From an uncultured SAR116 cluster alpha proteobacterium (GTDB taxonomy: Bacteria > Pseudomonadota > Alphaproteobacteria > Puniceispirillales > GCA-002684695), in the NCBI GenBank assembly GCA_902539295.1, contig CACBIM010000006.1, positions 48,682 to 112,681 of the forward strand: DNA of 64,000 bases, written 5' to 3'. This document shows, piece after piece, positions 45,512 to 55,557 of the stretch. The translations under genes and the position numbers were made by a program. Each line of letters starts with the position of its first letter. Positions within the stretch are counted from its first letter, which is position 1. Under the pieces are notes generated by a model that worked only from the letters and a program-made list of their open reading frames with translations, was not told where the DNA came from and searched no databases.

Positions 45512-46777
45512 GTGATTAAAAATTTTAAACAAAAATACTCAATTTTTTCATTAGCGCGAAATTCATTATCTTATCATAAGAATTGGAATAAAGCTTGGAG
45601 AAGCCCTCATCCCAAAAAAAATTATGATATCATCATTGTTGGTGGCGGTGGTCATGGTTTAGCTACTGCTTACTATTTGGCATCTGTTCACAAATTAAAT
45701 AATATTGCAGTTATTGAAAAAGGTTGGCTTGGCGGTGGCAACACTGGTCGAAATACTACTATCATTAGATCCAATTATCTTTGGGATGAATCCGCAGCTA
45801 TTTATGAGCATGCTTTAAAATTATGGGAGAGTTTGTCTACTGAGCTAAACTTTAATGTAATGTTTAGCCAAAGAGGCGTTCTTACAATTTCTCATAGTGA
45901 ACACGAACTTAAAGAAATGTCCAGAAGGGTGCACGCCATTAGATTAAACGGTATAGACTCTGAAATCCTTTCTCCAAGTCAAATTAAAGAATTCATTCCT
46001 ATTATCAACACAAACCAAAACATTAGATATCCAGTAATGGGTGGCTTTTTGCAAAAAAGGGGGGGGACTGCTAGACATGACGCCGTTGCTTGGGGATATG
46101 CCAGAGCGGCTGATAGTTTAGGGGTTGATATTATTCAAAATTGTGAAGTTCAGGGCATTATAAGGGACCAGAACAAAATAAAAGGTATAATTACTTCCAA
46201 AGGTGAAATTAGTACAAAGAAACTAGGTGTGGTGGTTGCGGGACACTCTAGTTTATTAGCTGAAATGGCTGGGTTAAAATTACCTATCCAAAGCCGACCC
46301 TTACAAGCATTAGTATCTGAACCGATTAAACCAATTTTAGATACCGTAATTATGTCAAATGCTGTGCATATGTACATTAGCCAATCTGATAAAGGAGAAA
46401 TGGTGCTTGGCGCTGGAGTTGACAAGTACAATTCATATGCCCAAAAAGGTTCATTTCCTGTACCTCAACACATGATTTCAGCAGCCGTTGAATTATTTCC
46501 TGTTCTTTCAAGATTAAGGATGCTTCGACATTGGGGGGGAATAGTTGATACTTGCCCTGATGCATCACCAATTATTTCCAAAACTGATGTTGATGGACTA
46601 TATTTTAATTGCGGCTGGGGCACTGGAGGTTTTAAAGCAACACCTGGAAGTGGCCATGTTTTTGCTGATCTAATTGCAAATAACGAACCTAATAAAATTT
46701 CTGCACCTTACTCAATCAATAGATTCAATACTGGCTTCCTTATTGATGAACATGGAGCTGCAGGAGTTGCTCATTAA
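45512..46777 (+). CDS. soxB: Sarcosine oxidase subunit beta
   Basis: The FAD-carrying catalytic subunit of heterotetrameric sarcosine oxidase, which oxidises sarcosine to glycine and a C1 unit. The 421-residue protein has the dinucleotide motif [17 protein letters not shown] (about 42-58), [14 protein letters not shown] typical of the family, and [15 protein letters not shown] near the C-terminus. Start is GTG. It heads soxB-soxD-soxA-soxG, the standard order. Confidence 0.95.
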   Translation: MIKNFKQKYSIFSLARNSLSYHKNWNKAWRSPHPKKNYDIIIVGGGGHGLATAYYLASVHKLNNIAVIEKGWLGGGNTGRNTTIIRSNYLWDESAAIYEHALKLWESLSTELNFNVMFSQRGVLTISHSEHELKEMSRRVHAIRLNGIDSEILSPSQIKEFIPIINTNQNIRYPVMGGFLQKRGGTARHDAVAWGYARAADSLGVDIIQNCEVQGIIRDQNKIKGIITSKGEISTKKLGVVVAGHSSLLAEMAGLKLPIQSRPLQALVSEPIKPILDTVIMSNAVHMYISQSDKGEMVLGAGVDKYNSYAQKGSFPVPQHMISAAVELFPVLSRLRMLRHWGGIVDTCPDASPIISKTDVDGLYFNCGWGTGGFKATPGSGHVFADLIANNEPNKISAPYSINRFNTGFLIDEHGAAGVAH

Positions 46778-46792
46778 AAATGGAATTAGTTA

Positions 46793-47134
46793 ATGCTTAA
46801 TATTAAATGTCCTTATTGTGGTTTTAGAGATGAAAGTGAGTTTTCGTGTGGTGGTGAAGCTCATATCATAAGACCAGGTTATGAAATAAAATTAACTGAT
46901 GAAGAATGGGCTGAATACTTATTTATGAGAAATAATCCTAAAGGCAATTTTACTGAAAGATGGTTTCATGCCCACGGATGCAGAAAGTGGTTTAATGTTG
47001 TAAGAAATACTGTAACTAATGAAATTTCTGAAATTTATCCAGCAGGGTCTCTTCCTAAATCTCCAGAAGGTAAAAGTGCTTACAAAAGTAATTGGCGCCG
47101 TAACTCTCAAGCTGAAATAAAGTCTTTGAAATAG
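46793..47134 (+). CDS. soxD: Sarcosine oxidase subunit delta
   Basis: A small zinc-binding subunit of 113 residues. The zinc cysteines are in IKCPYCGFRDE (Cys6, Cys9), and the later His/Cys in HAHGCRKWFNVVR complete the site. RNNPKGNFTERW is typical of the family. It sits between soxB and soxA, seven bases before soxA. Confidence 0.95.
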   Translation: MLNIKCPYCGFRDESEFSCGGEAHIIRPGYEIKLTDEEWAEYLFMRNNPKGNFTERWFHAHGCRKWFNVVRNTVTNEISEIYPAGSLPKSPEGKSAYKSNWRRNSQAEIKSLK

Positions 47135-47140
47135 GTAATT

Positions 47141-50100
47141 ATGAAAACAAATCCTAATAGAATACCTAACCATCCTATAACTTCACACAAAAAGATTAAT
47201 TTTACTTTTGATGGCAAAAAATATTCTGCTTTCATAGGTGATACTTTAGCGAGTGCACTTTTATCAAATAATATAAGAGTGGTTGGTAGGTCTTTTAAGT
47301 ATCATAGACCTAGAGGAATACTTGGAATAGGAGTTGAAGAACCTAATGCACTTATGCGAATTGGCACAGGTTCGCGAGTAGAACCAAATATACCTGCAAC
47401 ACAAATTGAAGTATTTGACGGACTAGTTGTTGAAAGTCAAAATAGATGGCCTTCTCTTAGATACGATTTTGGTGCTATTAATTCATTCTTTTCTAGATTA
47501 ATTCCAGCAGGTTTTTATTATAAAACCTTCATGTGGCCATCATCTATGTGGGAAAAGTACGAATGGTTTATTAGAAGAGCCGCAGGTTTAGGAAAAGCTG
47601 CTGATGAACACGAAGATCCTGACAGATATGAGCATATACACTTTCATTGTGACGTTTTAATAGCTGGTGGCGGCTTATCAGGTCTTATTTCAGCATTTAT
47701 TCTTGGTTCAGCTGGAGCTAGAGTTTTAATTGCTGATGAGAAACCTGAACTAGGAGGAAACTTACTCTACGAAGATGATATTAAAATTGATAATTCAAAA
47801 AGTACGTCTTGGGTTAAAAAAATTGAAACTCAACTACGAGAAATGAAAAATATTAAAATTTTGAAAAGAAGTACAGTTTTTGGATACCATGACCACAATT
47901 ATATCACCATTTCAGAAAGGTGCACAGATCACCTTTCAGAGAAGGATGAAAATTCTACTAGACATAGGCTATGGAAGGTCAGAGCTAAAGAGGTCTTAAT
48001 TGCACAAGGCATGCACGAAAGACCACAAGTTATTTCAGGTAATGACATTCCAGGAGTAATGTTGAGCTCAGCAGCAAGAGGATACGTTAATAAATTTGGG
48101 GTAATTCCGGGTAGAAATGCAATAATCACCACAAATAACGATGACGCTTACCGAACAGCCATCGCACTACAAAAATCTGGTATCAAAGTGATAGCAATTA
48201 TTGACAGTCGAGAAAAAATCAGTGGAGAACTATCAAAAATTATTAAAAAATATGAGTTTAAAATTTTTTTAAATCATGTAGTGTCTTCAATTCATGGAAA
48301 GTATTCAGTTAAATCAGTTGAAGTAGCTCCAATTACTGAAGACGGAAATGATTTAGCTGCACAACCTCTTAAAATATATACAGATTTTGTTGTCATGTCA
48401 GGTGGCTGGACACCAATAGTTAATTTATTTAGCCAAAGTGGTGGCAAATTAGAATGGGATGAAAGTAATAGTTTTTTTAAGCCTTCTCAATATTTACAAA
48501 GCTGTCTTTGCATTGGAGGAAGCAATGGAAATTTTGATATGAAGGAATGCATTGATAAAACTATAAGCCAGAGCAATTTGATTTTGCGTCGAATTGGCAA
48601 AAAAAAGAAATCTAAAATCACTTTTAAAGCAAGCTATTTAAACGTTGATTATAAATCACGAAACATATGGCATATACCCAATGGACGTATATCAGGTAAA
48701 GGGGGAAAAGCATTTATTGACTTTCAAAACGATGTTACTGCCAGTGATATTTATTTAGCTTCCAAAGAGGGATATGTATCTGTTGAGCATTTAAAACGAT
48801 ATACCACTACTGGAATGGCTACAGACCAAGGGAAAACATCAAATATTAATGCTTTAGCTATTTTAGCAAATATTTTAAACAAACCTATAGAAGAGGTTGG
48901 CACAACAACGTTTAGGATGCCCTACACACCAGTAACTTTAGGCAACATTGGTGGCCGTGATATTAGAAACCTCTTTGACCCAGTAAGGGTGACACGTATT
49001 AATGACTGGCATGTTAAAAATAATGCAAAATTTGAACATGTTGGCCAATGGATGAGAGCATGGTACTACCCAATAAAAAATGAGAGTTTTCAAAATACTA
49101 TTGATAGAGAAGTTTTCAATGCTCGAAACAAAGCAGGAATTTTAGATGCATCAACTTTAGGTAAAATTGATATTCGTGGTCCAGACGCTGGTAAGTTTTT
49201 AGATTTAATTTATACAAATAATTGGTCAAACCTTAAAGTTGGCAAATGTAGATATGGTTTAATGCTTAAAGATGATGGTATGGTAATGGATGATGGAGTC
49301 ACTTCACGATTTTCTGATGACCATTTTCATATGACCACTACAACTGGTGGTGCTGCAAATGTAATGAATTGGCTAGAAGAATGGCATCAAACTGAATGGC
49401 CCAAACTCAAAGTTTTCTTTACTTCCGTAACTGAATCTTGGTCTGTTATTTCTATTTCAGGCCCAAAAGCAAGAGATGTTTTAAGAGCGGCACATTGTTC
49501 TATAGACTTATCAAATGAAGCATTTGAATTTATGTCATTCAAAGAAGGTGAAATTAGTGGAATACCTGTAAGAGTTTTTAGAATTTCATTTACTGGCGAA
49601 CTTTCATTTGAAATTAATACCCCTGCTAGATATGGAATGCAGTTGTGGGAGGTTTTAATTAAAAATGGTAATCAGTTTGGATTAACACCATATGGCACAG
49701 AGGCAATGCACGTTCTCAGGGCTGAAAGAGGATTTATTATAGTTGGCCAAGAAACAGATGGAACAGTTTCTCCAATAGACTTAGGTATGGACTGGATAAT
49801 TTCAAAAAAGAAAAAAGATTTTATTGGCAAAAGATCTTTGGAAAGAGCTTCTATGAAACAAAATGATAGAAAAGAGCTGGTTGGCTTACTATCGGACGAT
49901 CCAAATACAGTTATTCCTGAAGGAGCTCATGCAATAGATGAAAAAGATTTAGAATTAGAAGAAAAAAATATTTTAGGACATGTAACTTCCTCATATTTTT
50001 CTTCAAATTGTAAAAGGAGTATTGCTATGGCTCTTATTAAGAATGGTCGAGCCCGAAAAGGGAATAAACTTGTAATCCCTTTGTTAAATGGTGATAAAAT

Positions 50101-50164
50101 AAAAGCAAAAATTGTTAACCCAGTTTTTTTTGACCCAAATGGAGTTAGAAAAAATGGAATTTAA
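47141..50164 (+). CDS. soxA: Sarcosine oxidase subunit alpha
   Basis: The large subunit of sarcosine oxidase, 1007 residues. The first about 100 residues are a 2Fe-2S-ferredoxin-like fold lacking cysteines, then an NAD-binding oxidoreductase domain (VLIAGGGLSGLISAFILG, about 170-187), and a C-terminal GcvT-type tetrahydrofolate domain from about 600 (RVTRINDWH, TFTTGGAANVM-like region, and MHVLRAERGFIIVGQETDGTVSP). The folate domain captures formaldehyde as methylene-THF. It overlaps soxG. Confidence 0.95.
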   Translation: MKTNPNRIPNHPITSHKKINFTFDGKKYSAFIGDTLASALLSNNIRVVGRSFKYHRPRGILGIGVEEPNALMRIGTGSRVEPNIPATQIEVFDGLVVESQNRWPSLRYDFGAINSFFSRLIPAGFYYKTFMWPSSMWEKYEWFIRRAAGLGKAADEHEDPDRYEHIHFHCDVLIAGGGLSGLISAFILGSAGARVLIADEKPELGGNLLYEDDIKIDNSKSTSWVKKIETQLREMKNIKILKRSTVFGYHDHNYITISERCTDHLSEKDENSTRHRLWKVRAKEVLIAQGMHERPQVISGNDIPGVMLSSAARGYVNKFGVIPGRNAIITTNNDDAYRTAIALQKSGIKVIAIIDSREKISGELSKIIKKYEFKIFLNHVVSSIHGKYSVKSVEVAPITEDGNDLAAQPLKIYTDFVVMSGGWTPIVNLFSQSGGKLEWDESNSFFKPSQYLQSCLCIGGSNGNFDMKECIDKTISQSNLILRRIGKKKKSKITFKASYLNVDYKSRNIWHIPNGRISGKGGKAFIDFQNDVTASDIYLASKEGYVSVEHLKRYTTTGMATDQGKTSNINALAILANILNKPIEEVGTTTFRMPYTPVTLGNIGGRDIRNLFDPVRVTRINDWHVKNNAKFEHVGQWMRAWYYPIKNESFQNTIDREVFNARNKAGILDASTLGKIDIRGPDAGKFLDLIYTNNWSNLKVGKCRYGLMLKDDGMVMDDGVTSRFSDDHFHMTTTTGGAANVMNWLEEWHQTEWPKLKVFFTSVTESWSVISISGPKARDVLRAAHCSIDLSNEAFEFMSFKEGEISGIPVRVFRISFTGELSFEINTPARYGMQLWEVLIKNGNQFGLTPYGTEAMHVLRAERGFIIVGQETDGTVSPIDLGMDWIISKKKKDFIGKRSLERASMKQNDRKELVGLLSDDPNTVIPEGAHAIDEKDLELEEKNILGHVTSSYFSSNCKRSIAMALIKNGRARKGNKLVIPLLNGDKIKAKIVNPVFFDPNGVRKNGI

Positions 50165-50774
50165 TTTTCAAAGTAAAAGCACTGATGGCAAAACATCTAT
50201 TTCAGAAAGATCTGAAAGTATAAATAGTATCGGCAATGAAGAATTGGATGTAGTTATAAAAAATGATGGTCTTGTCAATATTTATAATTTAAGGGGCAAT
50301 CAAAGAAGCTCAGTTTTTCGGAAAGTTGTCCAAAGCAGCTTAGATATTAACATGCCTAACAAAACAGGAAGTTTAGAAATAAATGATGGAAAGTATTTTC
50401 TGCAAGTGAGTCCAGATGAATGGATAATATTGAGCAATTCAAATAATATCGATAAACAGATTTTAGATTTTGAAAAAAAAATTAAAAAAATTCACTACGC
50501 ACTCACCAATCTAACTGATCAATATCAGGTCATTAATATATCAGGAGAAAAATCCAGATGGGTTCTATCTAAGGGATGTAGTATTGATCTGGATCCTTCA
50601 GTTTTTGGTCCTAAAGTTTGTTGCCAAACAACTCTTGCTTTAACTGATATTACATTGTGTTGTATTTCGAAAAATTCTTTTATTTTGTTTTTTAGAAACA
50701 GCTTTGCTAATTACTTATTAGATTGGATCGAAGACGCTTCATTTGATTGTAAATATAAGTTTGTACAACCTTAA
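50154..50774 (+). CDS. soxG: Sarcosine oxidase subunit gamma
   Basis: The gamma subunit of sarcosine oxidase has a GcvT-like fold. The 206-residue protein contains SPDEWIILS, ALTNLTDQYQVINISGEKSRWVL, and the tail DLDPSVFGPKVCCQTTLALTDI. I choose the ATG at 50154, which overlaps the soxA stop (11 bases); the frame open from 50112 lies in soxA. It ends four bases before the convergent methyltransferase stop. Confidence 0.9.
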   Translation: MEFNFQSKSTDGKTSISERSESINSIGNEELDVVIKNDGLVNIYNLRGNQRSSVFRKVVQSSLDINMPNKTGSLEINDGKYFLQVSPDEWIILSNSNNIDKQILDFEKKIKKIHYALTNLTDQYQVINISGEKSRWVLSKGCSIDLDPSVFGPKVCCQTTLALTDITLCCISKNSFILFFRNSFANYLLDWIEDASFDCKYKFVQP

Positions 50775-50777
50775 TCT

Positions 50778-52325
50778 TTAAGCTTCAGTGTTCGGTAGTT
50801 CTTCTTTTCTCTTTTCTATAAAAGATCTTAATGCTTCATCTATGGACTTATCAATTTCTGGCGGTTCATAACTTTCAAGTAGTTTCTTCGCAATTTCTCC
50901 AGCTCTCTGCATTTGATCAACCTCACCCTCAGATGACCATTGCTCAAAAGTTGAATTATCTGAAACTTTTGATGTCCAAAAAGCAGTTTCAAAATTTCTT
51001 TGAGTATGATCACAACCTAAAAAATGCTGTCCTGGGCCCACCTGCCTTATAGCATCCATAGCTTGTCCATTTTCTGTTACATCTGGGCCATCAGTTAAAA
51101 CTGACATAGCACTACACTGATCCGCGTCAATTATAAATTTTCTTATATCTGAAACTAGTCCACCTTCCAGCCATCCAGCAGCATGTAAAACAAAGTTTAC
51201 TCCTCCTAAAACTGAAGGCCATAAAGTATTGAGTGACTCAATGGCTGCTTGTGCGTCTGGTATTTTGGCTCCATTAAGACTTCCACCTGATCGAAACGGC
51301 ACTCCTAATCTTCTAGCCAATTTTGCAGCTGTAAATAATACTATTGCTGGTTCAGGTGTTCCAAATGTAGGAGCGCCTGATTGCATTGAAATTGAAGATG
51401 CAAAACTACCAAATACCACTGGTGCACCAGGATTTATCATTTGCGCAAAAGCCATGCCACTCATAGCTTCTGCAAGTGTCTGCGCAAGAACTCCAATTGG
51501 TGTTACGGGAGCCATTGCACCTGATAGAATAAAAGGTGTTGTTATAACAGCTTGGTTTGAACGTGCGTATTCTTTAAGAGCGCCCAACATAGTTCCATCC
51601 CATGTCATAGGAGAATTAGCATTAATTAAACTAATCATAACTGTATTTTCTTTAACAAACTCCTCACCAAAAATAATTTTAGCCATATCAATTGTGTCTT
51701 TTGCACGTTCAGGAGCTGTTACTGAGCCCATAAAAGGCTTATCTGATAATCTCATATGTGTGTAATTCATTTCTAAGTGTCTTTTAGTAACCGGTAAATC
51801 TACAGGCTCACAAACAGTGCCACCTGAATGATGAATACCAGGACTTAGATAAGCTAATTTAACAATATCCTGAAAATCCTTAATTGTAGCGTAACGTCTT
51901 TCACCATCTAAAGATCTTATAAAAGGCGGACCATACACTGGGGCAAACACAGTATTACTACCTCCTATTTCAACGGAGCGACTTTTATTTCTTGCGTGTT
52001 GAGTAAATTCACTAGGCGCGTGTTCAATCCATTTCTTGCAGAGGCCTCGAGGAAATCTCACGCGTTCACCTTTTACATCACAGCCATTTGATTTTAAAAT
52101 TGAAAGGGCTTCTTTGTCATCTCGAAAATCAATACCTATTTCCTCTAAAATTATCTCAGCATTATTTTCAATTAATTCACAAACTTCATCACTAACTAAA
52201 TCATAAACAGGGATATTTCTTTTAATATAAGGTTTGTTAATTGTATTTTGGGCTTGAGAACTTCTTAGTTCTCTCCTAGCCTCTCTTCCGCCGCCACGAG
52301 ACCTTCTTCTATTTTTATCACTCAT
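50778..52325 (-). CDS. MttB-family methyltransferase (non-pyrrolysine)
   Basis: A 515-residue member of the trimethylamine methyltransferase (MttB) superfamily. Methanogen MttB uses pyrrolysine at an in-frame UAG; here the frame is continuous, so this is the non-pyrrolysine type, whose known members act on glycine betaine or similar quaternary amines with a corrinoid protein. The N-terminus is Arg/Gly-rich (NRRRSRGGGREARRELR), seen in alphaproteobacterial members. The corrinoid partner is not in this window. It is 16 bases after the dimethylglycine-dehydrogenase-like gene. Confidence 0.85.
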   Translation of the reverse strand: MSDKNRRRSRGGGREARRELRSSQAQNTINKPYIKRNIPVYDLVSDEVCELIENNAEIILEEIGIDFRDDKEALSILKSNGCDVKGERVRFPRGLCKKWIEHAPSEFTQHARNKSRSVEIGGSNTVFAPVYGPPFIRSLDGERRYATIKDFQDIVKLAYLSPGIHHSGGTVCEPVDLPVTKRHLEMNYTHMRLSDKPFMGSVTAPERAKDTIDMAKIIFGEEFVKENTVMISLINANSPMTWDGTMLGALKEYARSNQAVITTPFILSGAMAPVTPIGVLAQTLAEAMSGMAFAQMINPGAPVVFGSFASSISMQSGAPTFGTPEPAIVLFTAAKLARRLGVPFRSGGSLNGAKIPDAQAAIESLNTLWPSVLGGVNFVLHAAGWLEGGLVSDIRKFIIDADQCSAMSVLTDGPDVTENGQAMDAIRQVGPGQHFLGCDHTQRNFETAFWTSKVSDNSTFEQWSSEGEVDQMQRAGEIAKKLLESYEPPEIDKSIDEALRSFIEKRKEELPNTEA

Positions 52326-52341
52326 AATAAACCCTATCTAA

Positions 52342-54777
52342 CTAAGCTCGGAGTTTTTCATTTGATGGATCATAAGGGCTCTCATTAATTATCGAAGCAT
52401 CATATTTTGTACCAAGAATATCAATTTTTACCTTTAATCCTGTTTTAATTAAGGAAGGATTAATCATAGCTAAAACTAAAGACTTTTTAATTCTGTGACC
52501 GTAACCGCCACTTGTTGCTCTACCAATAACTTTTCCATCTAAATAAATAGGATTGTTCCCAAGAGCATCCGCATCTTTAACATTATGAACCTCAAGTGTT
52601 ACAAAGCCGTAAGAAAGCCCCTTTGATTTCCATTCTGCAAGACCATCTCTTCCAATGAAGTCTCCTTTATTTTCAGAAACAAACCTATTTAAACCAGATT
52701 CTAAAGCAGCGTATTCTATTGATAACTCCCTACCAGGTAAACGGTAAGATTTTTCAATTCTTAATGAGTCCATTGCCCTTATTCCAAATGGCTTTAAGTT
52801 AAGTTTTGAACCATGTTGGAATAAAGTATCAAATATTTGATTTTGATATTCAATTGGATGGTGCAACTCCCATCCTAATTCACCAACAAAATTCACTCTC
52901 ATAGCTAATACCGGGTAATTTCCAATATTTACTATTTGAGAAGTCAGCCATGGAAAATTTTCATTTTCAAAATTATCTTTGCTAACTAATTTCATCAACT
53001 CTCTTGATTTTGGTCCTGCAAGAACCAAAACGCCTTTTGAATTAGTTAAGTCCTCAAAAATAACTGAATTATCTGTCGGCATATTTTTTTTAATCCAGTC
53101 ATGATCTAATCTTTGGTAAGCTCCAGCTGATACCAAATAAAATGAATTTTCAGATTCTTTGGTAATTGTAAATTCTGAGTGAACTCCACCTAATGAATTA
53201 AGTGCGTGGCAAAGAGACACTCGACCAATTGTCTTTGAAATTTTATTAGCAACTAAAAAGTTTAAAAAGTTCTCTGCAGATGATCCCGAAATTCTACATT
53301 TTGCAAAACCAGATAAATCTAACAATCCAACATTTTTACTCATATTCTGAATTTCAGCACCTACATGCTCATGATATGAGGATCTTCTAAATGACCAGTC
53401 GTCTATTGCTTCTACTCCATTTGGCGCAAACCAGTTTGCTCTTTCCCAACCAAAAGAAGCTCCAAAAACACCACCCATTTTTTTTAATCTCTCATAGCAT
53501 GGTGCTGTTCTTAATGGTCTAGCTGCTGGTCTCTCCTCGTCTGGATAGTGAACAGTAAAAACATTCGCATAGGCTTCTTCATTTTTTTCAATTAAATAGC
53601 TTTTTGTCGCATAATCACCAAATCTTCTTGGATCGACACCCAGCATATCTATGGTTGGGTTTCCATTTACAATCCATTCAGCCAACTGCCAACCAGCACC
53701 TCCAGCTGCTGTTACACCAAAAGAATGACCTTCATTAATCCAAAAATTTTTTAAATCCCAAGCTGGACCTATTATCGGGCTGCCATCAGGAGTGTATGCT
53801 ATTGCACCATTGTAAACTTTTTTTACACCCACCTCTCCAAAAATTGGCACTCTAAAAATTGCCGACTCTATATGATCGGATATTCTATCTAAATCTTCTT
53901 GAAATAATTCGTATTCACTATTTTCATCAGGCCCATCAACATAACATGCCGGAGCACCTTGTTCATATGGACCAAGTATTAGTCCACCAGCCTCTTCCCT
54001 CATATACCAGGAGGCATCTGAGTCTCGAAGCACGCCTAATTCAGGTAAATTTTTATCCTTTCTTTCTTTAATAAGGGGATGCTGCTCAGTCACAATATAT
54101 TGATGTTCAACTGGTATGACAGGTAAATCCAGACCAACCATTTTACCAGTTTTTCTTGCAAAATTACCAGAACAAGAAATTACATGCTCACATTCTATAT
54201 GGCCTTTATCTGTTTCAACAATCCAAGTGTCATTAGGAGATCTTTTAATACTAATTACGTTTGTATTAATTTCAATTTTTGCTCCCTTATCCCTTGCGCC
54301 TTTAGCAAAAGCTTGAGTAAGGTCAGCTGGTTGAATATATCCATCCTCAGGGTGTTGAATTGCTCCTATTAAATTTTCTGTAGAAACTAAAGGCCAACAA
54401 TCTTTTATTTCTTGTGGGGATAAAACATTTACCTCAACGCCAATAGTATCGGCAACTCCCTTATACTGAAGGTATTCGTCCATTCTATCTTGAGTTGAAG
54501 CCAACCTAATATTGGAAACTTTTCTAAAACCAACATCCATGCCAGTTTCATCTTGTAATTCTTGATAAAACCTAACAGAATATTTGTGTATCTGACCAAC
54601 TGAGTATGACATGTTAAATAAAGGAAGCAGACCAGCAGCATGCCAAGTGGACCCCGATGTGAGGGATTTTCTCTCTAATAAAATACTGTCATCCCAGCCT
54701 TTTGCAGCTAAATGATATAGTGTTGAAACACCTACAACACCTCCGCCTATAACCACAGCTCTAGCTTTAGATTTCAT
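52342..54777 (-). CDS. Dimethylglycine dehydrogenase-like FAD/GcvT protein
   Basis: An 811-residue flavoprotein with an N-terminal FAD domain (VVIGGGVVGVSTLYHLAAKG, about 8-27; GSTWHAAGLLPLF with the covalent-flavin histidine region) and a C-terminal GcvT-like folate domain (from about 420: FMNFLV-type core, GPKSRELM, LGWELHHP). It would demethylate dimethylglycine or sarcosine and pass the carbon to folate. It shares an operon with the MttB-like gene; GGAGAGGGTC precedes the ATG. Confidence 0.88.
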   Translation of the reverse strand: MKSKARAVVIGGGVVGVSTLYHLAAKGWDDSILLERKSLTSGSTWHAAGLLPLFNMSYSVGQIHKYSVRFYQELQDETGMDVGFRKVSNIRLASTQDRMDEYLQYKGVADTIGVEVNVLSPQEIKDCWPLVSTENLIGAIQHPEDGYIQPADLTQAFAKGARDKGAKIEINTNVISIKRSPNDTWIVETDKGHIECEHVISCSGNFARKTGKMVGLDLPVIPVEHQYIVTEQHPLIKERKDKNLPELGVLRDSDASWYMREEAGGLILGPYEQGAPACYVDGPDENSEYELFQEDLDRISDHIESAIFRVPIFGEVGVKKVYNGAIAYTPDGSPIIGPAWDLKNFWINEGHSFGVTAAGGAGWQLAEWIVNGNPTIDMLGVDPRRFGDYATKSYLIEKNEEAYANVFTVHYPDEERPAARPLRTAPCYERLKKMGGVFGASFGWERANWFAPNGVEAIDDWSFRRSSYHEHVGAEIQNMSKNVGLLDLSGFAKCRISGSSAENFLNFLVANKISKTIGRVSLCHALNSLGGVHSEFTITKESENSFYLVSAGAYQRLDHDWIKKNMPTDNSVIFEDLTNSKGVLVLAGPKSRELMKLVSKDNFENENFPWLTSQIVNIGNYPVLAMRVNFVGELGWELHHPIEYQNQIFDTLFQHGSKLNLKPFGIRAMDSLRIEKSYRLPGRELSIEYAALESGLNRFVSENKGDFIGRDGLAEWKSKGLSYGFVTLEVHNVKDADALGNNPIYLDGKVIGRATSGGYGHRIKKSLVLAMINPSLIKTGLKVKIDILGTKYDASIINESPYDPSNEKLRA

Positions 54778-54879
54778 GACCCTCTCCTTTATAATTTCTA
54801 CAATTTTAACAAAAATTTAAGTTCAGAATTAATTATAAATACGTCATTATAGATTAATTTATGTCGATAAAAAACAAAA

Positions 54880-55467
54880 TTAAGGGTAGAGTCTATTTGA
54901 TTTCCATTCATTCTTTACTTGAACAAACCTAAATCTATCATGCAACCTAAATTTACCATCGCTCCAAAATTCAATCTCTTTAGGGATTAACCTAAACCCC
55001 CCCCAAAATTCAGGCCGTGGTGGCTTATCTTCAAATTGATTTTCATATTCTTTAACTCTTTTCAGTAATGTTTCCCTGCTATCAAGTAATTTAGATTGCT
55101 TTGAGGCCCAAGCACCTATTCTGCTACCTAAGGGGCGTGAGAAATAGTAATCATCAGACTCTTGGTCTGTTGCTTTCTCTACGTTTCCTACTGCTCTTAC
55201 TTGCCTTCTTAGTGATTTCCAATGAAAGCATAATGCTCCTTTACTGTTAGCATTGATTTCATTTGATTTTCGGCTATTGTAATTTGTAAAAAAAATAAAT
55301 CCCTTTTTATCAAATTTTCTCAGCAAAACCATCCTTACTGAAGGATAGCCATCAGATGATACTGTAGCAAAGGACATCGCATCTGGATCATTTGGTTCGG
55401 TTATTTTGGCTTCATCTAACCAAGATGCGAATAAATCAATTGGGTTTTTATTTAAATCGAATTTCAT
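54880..55467 (-). CDS. pdxH: Pyridoxamine 5'-phosphate oxidase
   Basis: PdxH oxidises pyridoxine or pyridoxamine 5'-phosphate to PLP with FMN. The 195-residue protein has SSDGYPSVRMVLLRKFDKKGFIFFTNYNSRK for FMN binding, and ASKQSKLLDSR and the conserved C-terminal FWSDGKFRLHDRFRF. Length fits the family. It is followed upstream by a divergent glycine-zipper gene. Confidence 0.95.
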   Translation of the reverse strand: MKFDLNKNPIDLFASWLDEAKITEPNDPDAMSFATVSSDGYPSVRMVLLRKFDKKGFIFFTNYNSRKSNEINANSKGALCFHWKSLRRQVRAVGNVEKATDQESDDYYFSRPLGSRIGAWASKQSKLLDSRETLLKRVKEYENQFEDKPPRPEFWGGFRLIPKEIEFWSDGKFRLHDRFRFVQVKNEWKSNRLYP

Positions 55468-55557
55468 AAATTTACCTTAATTTTATTTACGTAATTGTTG
55501 CCCTATTTCTGCCAATCTTTTTTTTTAATTTAACGATGCAATATTGAAAGGGTTAAG

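Noticed and set aside
51229..51765. 178-codon plus-strand frame inside the MttB-like gene
   Set aside because: Antisense shadow of a clearly conserved gene; no family features.
50778..52325. Pyrrolysine-containing MttB
   Set aside because: The frame has no in-frame UAG; it is continuous from start to stop.
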